Below are positions 34,026 through 38,664 of a stretch of DNA of 38,664 nt, piece after piece. The notes under the pieces are model-generated. The model had not been told where the DNA came from, did no database searches, and saw nothing but the letters and a program-made list of their open reading frames with translations. The stretch comes from Clostridiales bacterium (lineage in GTDB: Bacteria > Bacillota > Clostridia > Lachnospirales > Lachnospiraceae). Each line of letters begins with the position of its first letter. Positions within the stretch are counted from its first letter, which is position 1. Where the stretch lies: positions 1-38,664 of the forward strand of contig JAJQDV010000047.1 in assembly GCA_021202015.1 (NCBI GenBank), read 5' to 3'. A program made the position numbers and the translations under genes.

Positions 34026-34146
34026 GTCTGGTTTCGTCTTGCTTCATTGTACTTTATAAATACAGGAAATGCAAGGGTTTCCGTCCGTGTTTCGTTCGTC
34101 TGGTTTCATCTCATGTTTTTGAAATGGGTTAAATCATGGGTTAAAT
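34026..34146. repeat. Direct repeats downstream of the integrase, candidate att/arm sites
   Basis: ATGGGTTAAAT occurs at 34124-34134 and 34136-34146, a 12-bp period. GTCTGGTTTC occurs at 34026-34035 and 34098-34107. In Tn916-type elements the integrase N-terminal domain binds short direct repeats next to the element end near int, so this stretch may contain the arm sites and the element border. The border itself cannot be fixed from one side. Confidence 0.4.
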
Positions 34147-34148
34147 AA

Positions 34149-34166
34149 CCCCGGATCGCTCCGGGG
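34149..34166 (-). terminator. Terminator of the integrase gene
   Basis: CCCCGGA-TCGC-TCCGGGG is a perfect 7-bp hairpin 10 bp past the integrase stop, followed by TTATTT on the minus strand. Confidence 0.7.
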
Positions 34167-34176
34167 CTGTTGCAGC

Positions 34177-35445
34177 TTATGAAATTTTGATTTTTCCTTG
34201 CAGATTATCAAAGGATTCCTGTTTCTTACTCTCTGTCGCCTCGGCATAAATGTTCATTGTAGTGCTGATGTCCGAATGACCCATGATTTCCTGAATGATC
34301 TTAATATTGGTTTCATTCTCACAGAAACGGGTACAAAATGTATGCCGGAGATTGTGAACGGAAAAATGCCGGATCAACACCGGTTCCCGATGTTCGCGCT
34401 TCGCTGCTGCCGTCTCTTGATCGTTGTATGCAGTATAAATTCTCTGAATCGCGCGGTTGATCGTTGACGGGTTATGGACATATCCAGAACGATTTGTAAA
34501 TATAAATCCACTGTACCCGTCAATTTCCGTTGTGCAGCCTCCGTCCCTCATTTGCCGCTGCTTTTCCTGCAACAGTGCCTTGCGTACTTCGTCCAGCATA
34601 GGGACCGTTCTGCAACCCGCGCTTGTTTTCGGTGTAGTAATGTGCATTTCGCAATGTCCATTGTCCTGTACTCGATAAATCAAATTGTGGTTAATACTGA
34701 TAATGTGATTTTTAAAATCACAGTCACACCAGCGCAGACCGATGATCTCGCCGACACGGCAACCAGTGCCAAGAAACACCGTGAAGAGCGGGAGCCAGTG
34801 CCGGTATATGTCCGACTGTGCTACAAAATTTATAAACGCCTCCTGCTCTTCAACTGTCAGCGCGTGGCGTTTTGGCTTTTCCCAGTCATGCCCCTTTTTA
34901 ATCTCCGTCATAACTCCGTTTGTAGGGTTTGTTCTGATATAGCCATCTCTGACTGCCATTTCAAAGACCGGGTGTAAAATTGTGTGAATGATTTCCATAC
35001 TGTTAGGCTTAAATCCTTTCTCTGTTATCAGTGAATTATAAAAATTCTTGATGTCGGAATACCGAAACGCAGAAATTTTCCGCTTTCCGATGGTATCAGC
35101 GACATAATTTTTATACATATAGTTGTAATTGCTTCGGGTAGACTGCTTCAATTCCCGCTTGCCGTCCATATAGGCCGCAAACATATCATTCAGGGTGAGT
35201 TTTGCAGCCTTTTTACCGTCAATGCCGTCACGGATGTCGCTTTCTATTTCTTTTTCCTTTTCTCTCAAGCTCAACCCGTCGCGTTTCCCCGGTGGAGCCT
35301 TATCAGTCGGAACCAATTTCCAACTATAAACCGCCTGACGATTCCCAGCCTTGTCATTATACCGGAATCTATAACTCCCGTCCGGGCGCTGATCTTCACC
35401 GTCTTTCAGATTGCGCCCCTTGCTGTCCTTTCTTTTTTCTGGCAT
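34177..35445 (-). CDS. int: Tn916-type tyrosine integrase
   Basis: 422 residues. The N-terminal MPEKRKDSKGRNLKDGEDQRPDGSYRFRYND resembles the arm-binding domain of Tn916 Int, then a SAM-like core-binding domain (FAAYMDGKRELKQSTRSNYNYMYKNYV), then the catalytic domain with the first Arg in LGTGCRVGEIIGLRW, HNLRHTFCTR (H-x-x-R), GHSDISTTMNIYAE (His and the nucleophile Tyr). All catalytic residues are present. The ATG at 35445 follows GGGAGG. It mobilises or integrated the element that fills the right end of the window; no excisionase gene was recognised beside it. Confidence 0.93.
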   Translation of the reverse strand: MPEKRKDSKGRNLKDGEDQRPDGSYRFRYNDKAGNRQAVYSWKLVPTDKAPPGKRDGLSLREKEKEIESDIRDGIDGKKAAKLTLNDMFAAYMDGKRELKQSTRSNYNYMYKNYVADTIGKRKISAFRYSDIKNFYNSLITEKGFKPNSMEIIHTILHPVFEMAVRDGYIRTNPTNGVMTEIKKGHDWEKPKRHALTVEEQEAFINFVAQSDIYRHWLPLFTVFLGTGCRVGEIIGLRWCDCDFKNHIISINHNLIYRVQDNGHCEMHITTPKTSAGCRTVPMLDEVRKALLQEKQRQMRDGGCTTEIDGYSGFIFTNRSGYVHNPSTINRAIQRIYTAYNDQETAAAKREHREPVLIRHFSVHNLRHTFCTRFCENETNIKIIQEIMGHSDISTTMNIYAEATESKKQESFDNLQGKIKIS

Positions 35446-35570
35446 AAATTTAGCCTCCCGTTTCATAATTCTTGTGCTTTTTGCCCTGATTTGATATTAT
35501 GAGAGGGCAAAGCAGGGCGGCGGCAGGATGTTTCCCGCCCGTCCCTCTGTTTTGTGTTCGGGGTTCTCCG

Positions 35571-35597
35571 GTATGCTTCCCGGCTGGCGGAGAACCC
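35571..35597 (-). terminator. Hairpin directly after the small phage gene at 35598
   Basis: GGGTTCTCCG (35571-35580) and CGGAGAACCC (35588-35597) form a perfect 10-bp stem that starts at the base next to the stop codon. A second GC-rich stem with TTTCCCGCCC follows at 35510-35540. Confidence 0.55.
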
Positions 35598-35876
35598 TTA
35601 ATTTTCTACGATCCGCTTCACTTCTTTTTCCAGTTCCTTTTCAAAGCATTTCCAGTTCTGCCCCTCCTGCTCCATATCGTTCATAATTTCGCTTATTTCA
35701 TTTGACGAGATATAGCGGAGCGCCGCCAGACCACAGACAAAACCATATATCTGATTTTGATAATATTCCAGATCGGCGATCCCCTCGGCTTCACTGTATG
35801 CGGTCATTATTGCTTTGATTTCGACCGTGTCCTTTCCCTCTGTGTCCAGCTTTTCAGCAATTTCTGTGATTGTCAT
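35598..35876 (-). CDS. Hypothetical small phage/ICE protein
   Basis: 92-residue acidic protein, MTITEIAEKLDTEGKDTVEIKAIMTAYSEAEGIADLEYYQNQIYGFVCGLAALRYISSNEISEIMNDMEQEG, predicted mostly helical. I do not recognise the family. AGGAGG decides the start at 35876. It is the last of four small genes on the minus strand behind one promoter at 37047-37075. Confidence 0.65.
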   Translation of the reverse strand: MTITEIAEKLDTEGKDTVEIKAIMTAYSEAEGIADLEYYQNQIYGFVCGLAALRYISSNEISEIMNDMEQEGQNWKCFEKELEKEVKRIVEN

Positions 35877-35937
35877 GATGATTGTCCTCCTGCGTAAAAT
35901 ATTTTGGTGTGGGGCGGTTTCCCGCCCCGTGATATGA

Positions 35938-36171
35938 TTACATGGATAAAAGCGATTTGGCGGCACGGATTCCGGCATAAAATGCCGCTTCCATCGTGAC
36001 ATGGTTTAAATCAATAAGGACTTCCGTATCAAGTCCGGCTTCCTGCATGGCGTTGAACAGTTCGATGTAAAGTCCCTCCCTGTCCTCGTCCTGCGCTGTA
36101 TTCAGCGCCATGTTTCCGGCAACATAGGAATCAAATAAAATTTCGGTGACTGTTTTTTTCGTTGTGTTCAT
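35938..36171 (-). CDS. Hypothetical small phage/ICE protein
   Basis: About 77 residues: MNTTKKTVTEILFDSYVAGNMALNTAQDEDREGLYIELFNAMQEAGLDTEVLIDLNHVTMEAAFYAGIRAAKSLL. Helical, acidic, no TM segment, family not recognised. GGAGG lies 8 nt before the ATG at 36171; the open frame upstream to 36204 overlaps the previous gene. The gap to the next gene holds a GGGGCGG hairpin. Confidence 0.65.
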   Translation of the reverse strand: MNTTKKTVTEILFDSYVAGNMALNTAQDEDREGLYIELFNAMQEAGLDTEVLIDLNHVTMEAAFYAGIRAAKSLLSM

Positions 36172-36190
36172 TTTCATTACCTCCGTTTGG

Positions 36191-36490
36191 TTAATTTGTC
36201 TCAAGGAAACTGTTGATATATTGATTCAAAACCGTGCGCCCATTGCGTCCCCGCGGCATATCATGTAATAATCTGCATCCTGTTTCTGTAACCAGATAGC
36301 AGGGATAAACCGCGCCTTTGTTTCCGGTGTAGGTTGATTCCCTCCAGAGATTGGAAAGAGCGAAACCGCTGTCAGCCTTTTTGATGTAACGGGAACAGGT
36401 GCGGATACTCCGTAAAAGATTGTCGTGCCTCATCTGGATTGCCGCTGCAACTTCGATAGATGTTGCGATTTTGTTTGCTGTTTCATTCAT
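36191..36490 (-). CDS. Rha-like phage regulatory protein
   Basis: 99 residues. TSIEVAAAIQMRHDNLLRSIRTCSRYI matches the pRha N-terminal pattern (EVA..., KRHDNLLRDIR), followed by SNLWRESTYTGNKGAVYPCYLVTETGCRLL, the usual F.ESTY.D..GR..PCYLLTK.G block. Rha-type proteins interfere with phage growth or regulate lysogeny. GGAGG precedes the start. This supports a phage origin for the small-gene cluster. Confidence 0.72.
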   Translation of the reverse strand: MNETANKIATSIEVAAAIQMRHDNLLRSIRTCSRYIKKADSGFALSNLWRESTYTGNKGAVYPCYLVTETGCRLLHDMPRGRNGRTVLNQYINSFLETN

Positions 36491-36615
36491 TTTGATTTGC
36501 CTCCTTGTGGGAGGGGCGGCAGATATGTTATAATCTGCCGGTACCCCTCAATTTGATGGATTGTCGGGTTTCCCGCCCCTGCCGGAGTTGGTGGCTCCGG
36601 TAAGGGCATTTTTAA

Positions 36616-36891
36616 TTATGCGATTGTGAAGCGGCGGCTTGCGGTTTCTCTTGTGTAAGCGGTGTAAAGTTCCGGCTGCGCTGCCTTGAAAGCCTTTGAA
36701 TCAAACCGATTGGAGATGATTTCTTTCCAGCGGACAATGAAGTTTTTTGTTTTGATTTCATCAATGCCCTTAGATTCCATGTCGGCCTTGATCTCGTCTT
36801 TGATTGTGTCTGCCTGCTCCTGCAGCTGTGCGATCTGATTTTCAAGTTCCTGTAATTTCCTTACCCTGTTATCAATTGCCCTTTCACCCAT
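36616..36891 (-). CDS. Small coiled-coil phage protein
   Basis: 91 residues. The first 45 (RVRKLQELENQIAQLQEQADTIKDEIKADMESKGIDEI) form a heptad coiled coil; the rest (NFIVRWKEIISNRFDSKAFKAAQPELYTAYTRETASRRFTIA) has the F.V.W..V.S.RFD...FK...P.LY..Y.....SRRF pattern common in small proteins of Firmicutes phages and conjugative elements, sometimes compared to host-nuclease inhibitors. The function is not established. GGAGG precedes the ATG. It is the first gene after a consensus promoter with a 150-nt leader. Confidence 0.7.
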   Translation of the reverse strand: MGERAIDNRVRKLQELENQIAQLQEQADTIKDEIKADMESKGIDEIKTKNFIVRWKEIISNRFDSKAFKAAQPELYTAYTRETASRRFTIA

Positions 36892-37046
36892 GTCTGTGAC
36901 CTCCTGTGATTTTGGTTTTCAAATCCAGCCCCTCAAGCATCTTCCTGACTATTGGTTCCTCTGTGTGCGTCGCCTCACAGGTATATGGCTTGAGGTTTCG
37001 GGGGCTTTCGGCTTCCCGGCTGTTTTTGTTTTCCTTTGATGATATC

Positions 37047-37075
37047 AGTATAACCCATTTTGGGTTATTTGTCAA
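37047..37075 (-). promoter_or_regulatory. Consensus phage promoter with palindromic operator
   Basis: TTGACA (37070-37075) and TATACT (37047-37052) with a 17-bp spacer on the minus strand. The spacer contains a perfect palindrome with 8-bp arms, ATAACCCA-TTT-TGGGTTAT (37050-37068), an obvious repressor site. The centre is identical to that of palindrome P3 in the array at 33.7 kb. It drives the small genes down to 35598. Confidence 0.8.
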
Positions 37076-37117
37076 CCCTTTTATAATATGTTTTTTATTA
37101 TTTTTTTCAAGTTTTCG

Positions 37118-37175
37118 TTGACTTGTAACCGATTTCGTTTTATGATAAAGGCATTAAATCAGCGGAGGTTACAAG
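37118..37175 (+). promoter_or_regulatory. Divergent promoter and inverted repeat of the XRE-like gene
   Basis: TTGACT (37118-37123) and TATGAT (37141-37146) with a 17-bp spacer. CTTGTAACC (37122-37130) and GGTTACAAG (37167-37175) form a perfect 9-bp inverted repeat spanning the promoter and the ribosome site, which suggests autoregulation. Confidence 0.7.
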
Positions 37176-37454
37176 ATGTCAATTATATATTCCAGCAACG
37201 AGCAAATTGCTATTGAGATTAAAAAGCTCTTGCTTGATTCCAAAATGACACAACGGGAAGTCGCTGCCAAATTGGAGATCAAGCCGCAAGGTCTAACGAA
37301 ACTGTTGTCGAAAAAGAATTTCGGTTTTGAGGATGTTGACCGCATTCTTTCGGTTATGGGATATCAATTATCCATTGATTTTGTCAGAATTCCAACAGCA
37401 GCAGGATCGGGCGTTGATCCGGCTTCTGAAATTACTGACGATAACACAATGTAA
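37176..37454 (+). CDS. XRE-like helix-turn-helix regulator
   Basis: 92 residues with IKKLLLDSKMTQREVAAKLEIKPQGLTKLLSKKNFGFEDVDRILSVMGYQLSIDFV, a Cro/CI-type helix-turn-helix of the short kind. It is divergent from the phage gene cluster, with operator-like palindromes in both promoters, so it is the likely lysogeny repressor. GGAGG precedes the start. Confidence 0.82.
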   Translation: MSIIYSSNEQIAIEIKKLLLDSKMTQREVAAKLEIKPQGLTKLLSKKNFGFEDVDRILSVMGYQLSIDFVRIPTAAGSGVDPASEITDDNTM

Positions 37455-37469
37455 GGACGGTATAAAGTT

Positions 37470-37733
37470 ATGTTAATCACGACAACGGAAATATTGCAGG
37501 GAATGGAGATCGAAAGCTACCTCGGCCTTGTCATGGCACGGGTGCCAGATGCAAAGACGGCCTCCCTGAAAAAGAAGTATGAGCAATCCACGGCAGACCT
37601 GAAAAGGGAAGTGTCGGCGGCGCTGGAAAAGGCGGCGCAGGAGATCGGCGCAGATGCGGTCATCGGTGTAAGAGTGGAGCCGGAAACATTAAGCTCCCTC
37701 GTTATCGGAACCGCCGTCAAATTGAAAAGGTAA
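37470..37733 (+). CDS. YbjQ/DUF74 family protein
   Basis: 87 residues with LITTTEILQGMEIESYLGLVMA and AAQEIGADAVIGVRVEPETLS, the pattern of the small YbjQ (PF01906) 'heavy-metal-binding' family that forms pentamers of unknown role. It is slightly shorter than the usual ~103 residues. It follows the XRE-like gene by 15 bp, probably in one transcript, and is ended by the hairpin at 37758. Confidence 0.82.
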   Translation: MLITTTEILQGMEIESYLGLVMARVPDAKTASLKKKYEQSTADLKREVSAALEKAAQEIGADAVIGVRVEPETLSSLVIGTAVKLKR

Positions 37734-37757
37734 AAATCATTCTTAAAAATGCTATCT

Positions 37758-37784
37758 TTTCCGTTACGCAATCCAAAACGGAAA
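37758..37784 (+). terminator. Terminator after the YbjQ gene
   Basis: TTTCCGTT (37758-37765) pairs with AACGGAAA (37777-37784); an AT-rich stretch follows. It separates the regulator transcript from the antitoxin promoter. Confidence 0.5.
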
Positions 37785-37806
37785 TAATAAAATTTTCGAT
37801 TTTCCC

Positions 37807-37835
37807 TTGTGTCCTGCTGCCGAATATGGTATAGT
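37807..37835 (+). promoter_or_regulatory. Promoter of the antitoxin RNA
   Basis: TTGTGT (37807-37812) and TATAGT (37830-37835) with a 17-bp spacer; no ribosome site or open frame follows, so the transcript is probably non-coding. Confidence 0.7.
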
Positions 37836-37841
37836 AATAGC

Positions 37842-37940
37842 AGAAAAGGGAAAGCCAGAGAAGCGGCCTACCCTCAAAAAATAACAATGCTTAATGCTTT
37901 ACAGCATCAGCCGTCACTATTGCAGTAGTGGCGGCTATTT
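37842..37940 (+). ncRNA. Candidate type I antitoxin RNA
   Basis: A short plus-strand transcript is predicted from the promoter at 37807-37835 to the hairpin at 37909-37936. It runs convergent to the toxin gene and overlaps its last codon, stop and terminator, which gives a perfect antisense region. Its first ~28 nt (GGGAAAGCCAGAGA..GCGGCCTACCCTC) are almost the same as the first part of the toxin mRNA, not complementary to it. Its CCCTC could pair with the toxin GGAGGG ribosome site. Called from architecture only. Confidence 0.6.
37909..37936. terminator. Bidirectional terminator shared by toxin and antitoxin
   Basis: AGCCGTCACTA (37909-37919) and TAGTGGCGGCT (37926-37936) form an 11-bp stem with one G-T pair around a 6-nt loop. 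T-rich sequence follows on the plus strand. The toxin stop codon (37935-37937) overlaps the stem, as expected for convergent type I pairs with overlapping 3' ends. Confidence 0.7.
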
Positions 37941-38027
37941 CTTTCCCCTGAAAATCTGATAGCACAGACCAACAAGGGTGACAACAAATATTCCAGTTTG
38001 GATTAAATCCGAATATGTAACATTCAT
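37935..38027 (-). CDS. Type I toxin, 'putative holin-like toxin' family
   Basis: 30-residue peptide MNVTYSDLIQTGIFVVTLVGLCYQIFRGKK: polar start, one ~17-residue hydrophobic helix, basic tail. This is the pattern of the small holin-like/Fst-like membrane toxins of Firmicutes (Hol_Tox type: M..TYSDLIQ.GIF...LIGL.Y.I...K). GGAGGG lies 7 nt before the ATG but can be masked by two upstream CCCTCC copies. The gene has its own good promoter and shares a terminator with a convergent small RNA. It is too short for ordinary gene callers. Confidence 0.82.
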   Translation of the reverse strand: MNVTYSDLIQTGIFVVTLVGLCYQIFRGKK

Positions 38028-38034
38028 TGGCAAT

Positions 38035-38079
38035 CCCTCCTTTCTTTCGTCTGGAGGGTAGCCCCTCCGAAAAGGAGGG
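38035..38079 (-). promoter_or_regulatory. Leader of the toxin mRNA masking its ribosome site
   Basis: In the toxin mRNA the ribosome site GGAGGG (38035-38040) can pair with CCCTCC at 38053-38058 through a 12-nt loop. A further CCCTCC (38074-38079) pairs with GGAGGG at 38063-38068 around 5 nt. The two alternatives compete, so translation could be switched by folding or by processing of the leader. Confidence 0.6.
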
Positions 38080-38114
38080 TAAGCCGCCTTGGCTCTCTGG
38101 TTTCCCATGACCAT

Positions 38115-38143
38115 ATTTTACCATGTCGCCGCAGATTCTTCAA
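38115..38143 (-). promoter_or_regulatory. Promoter of the toxin gene
   Basis: TTGAAG (38138-38143) and TAAAAT (38115-38120) with a 17-bp spacer on the minus strand, giving a leader of about 80 nt before the toxin ATG. Confidence 0.7.
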
Positions 38144-38271
38144 TCACCATTATTAACCGTTTTTCGCTTTGTGGTAGCCCCGTGCTTCGATTTTACGCAC
38201 GGAAGCAAGGAAATTATCGCGGTCGGTCAAGAAACGCCTTAAATCGCGTTTTCCGTGACCTGTCAATATAA

Positions 38272-38664
38272 TCAATACACATAGCTCAAATCCCCCTCCT
38301 CGTAAATTTCGCTCTTTAGAATAGACATCAGTACCGGCTTCATGTTGTCCTGAATGAGTTCAAGGACAGTGGCCGCGTCGGTGCCGCCGTCAAGCTCAAT
38401 GGAGCCGCTTCCGGCAATCTCAAGAACGATGCGTTTCAGGGTTTCTTTTGCGCTTGACCCGGTTTCCCCCTGTGAGGCGGGTGAAGTGTCCGCGCTTTCG
38501 CTTCGGATGTTAAGCGGTGTTTCGCTTTCACTGACCGCACTGACAATCCGGTCTGTTTCGGCTTGCAGTATGGCGGCTATGTCGTCCCCGCTGGCCTCCA
38601 CATTACCGTAATTGTTATATTCCTCGTCCCCGGCGTAGGCGTTGGAAACGTCATAGTTATTTAC
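38272..38664 (-). CDS. C-terminal end of a phage tail protein, probably tape measure (partial)
   Basis: The frame is open from the window edge, so only the last 130 residues are seen; an internal GTG at 38601 is not the start. The end reads KETLKRIVLEIAGSGSIELDGGTDAATVLELIQDNMKPVLMSILKSEIYEEGDLSYVY, close to my recollection of C termini of tail tape-measure proteins of Clostridial siphoviruses (basic-acidic strand, then ...LKP.LM.I...EIYEEGD..Y.Y). The preceding part is Ser/Thr/Glu-rich. In a complete phage other tail genes should follow; here the toxin-antitoxin locus follows. Confidence 0.55.
   Translation of the reverse strand, partial: VNNYDVSNAYAGDEEYNNYGNVEASGDDIAAILQAETDRIVSAVSESETPLNIRSESADTSPASQGETGSSAKETLKRIVLEIAGSGSIELDGGTDAATVLELIQDNMKPVLMSILKSEIYEEGDLSYVY

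Noticed and set aside
36884-37075. 63-codon minus-strand frame in the leader of the phage gene cluster
   Set aside because: Its proposed start lies in the -35 box of a consensus promoter, so the first codons would not be transcribed.
37891-38124. 77-codon minus-strand frame across the toxin locus
   Set aside because: The 30-residue toxin in a different frame has the ribosome site, promoter and family pattern; the longer frame has none.
1-38664. tRNA, rRNA or known riboswitch genes
   Set aside because: No cloverleaf-forming segment with conserved T-loop sequence, rRNA stretch or recognisable riboswitch core was seen by eye; a covariance-model scan was not possible.

Overview
The window looks like the chromosome of a spore-forming, Gram-positive anaerobe of the Clostridia, most likely a Lachnospiraceae member. 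The support is a SpoIIID regulator, a BofA-like protein, a YaaL/DUF2508 protein, strong AGGAGG-type ribosome sites with TTG/GTG starts, and a Firmicutes-style Tad pilus locus with an Flp1-like pilin and no outer-membrane secretin. The assignment rests on gene families read by eye, not on any database search.

Layout. 0-6.6 kb (minus strand): PLP aminotransferase, ThrH-like phosphatase, and a two-gene ABC exporter (ATPase, then a very large FtsX-type permease with a coiled-coil insert). 6.6-16.4 kb (minus strand): one long Tad operon read from a good promoter at 16391-16419. It runs TadV-type prepilin peptidase, TadZ-like protein, TadA ATPase, TadB, TadC-like protein with an unusual N-terminal domain, Flp1 pilin, DUF5702-type pseudopilin, a large TadE, a second prepilin peptidase, a small TadE and an FHA protein. 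16.4-21 kb: bofA-like and yaaL-like genes (divergent), a large anchored protein with an apparently dead C39-like C terminus, and two proteins without clear function. 21-27.4 kb: MATE transporter, glycerol dehydrogenase plus dihydroxyacetone kinase operon (glycerol to DHA to DHAP), spoIIID, and a YDENGN-repeat lipoprotein.

27.4-32.9 kb is a scarred zone. An aldehyde dehydrogenase is broken by deletions and by a 35-bp tandem duplication at the catalytic cysteine. An AAA-ATPase-like gene and an NTF2-like gene are truncated against each other. An alpha/beta hydrolase and an HxlR-controlled operon (flavin reductase, TSUP transporter, NTF2 remnant) are also here.

32.9 kb to the end is a mobile element, probably a mosaic or degraded prophage/IME. 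It has a Tn916-type tyrosine integrase, a DUF3847 protein, a Rha-like protein, small phage-type genes, divergent phage-style promoters, an XRE-like regulator, a YbjQ protein, a type I toxin-antitoxin locus, and the C-terminal end of what looks like a tail tape-measure protein.

The most unusual content is non-coding: (1) four evenly spaced palindromes at 33576-33746 with a constant AAA centre and a core triplet that changes on both arms together; (2) seven consecutive tiny hairpins, six of them triloops, at 32894-33044; (3) a convergent toxin/antitoxin pair whose two RNAs share the same 5' leader, with the toxin ribosome site facing two anti-SD copies; (4) two copies of a ~78-bp structured repeat with compensatory changes, one lying on the tadA/tadB junction; (5) 30-32-bp tandem repeats at the stop codons of three unrelated genes.
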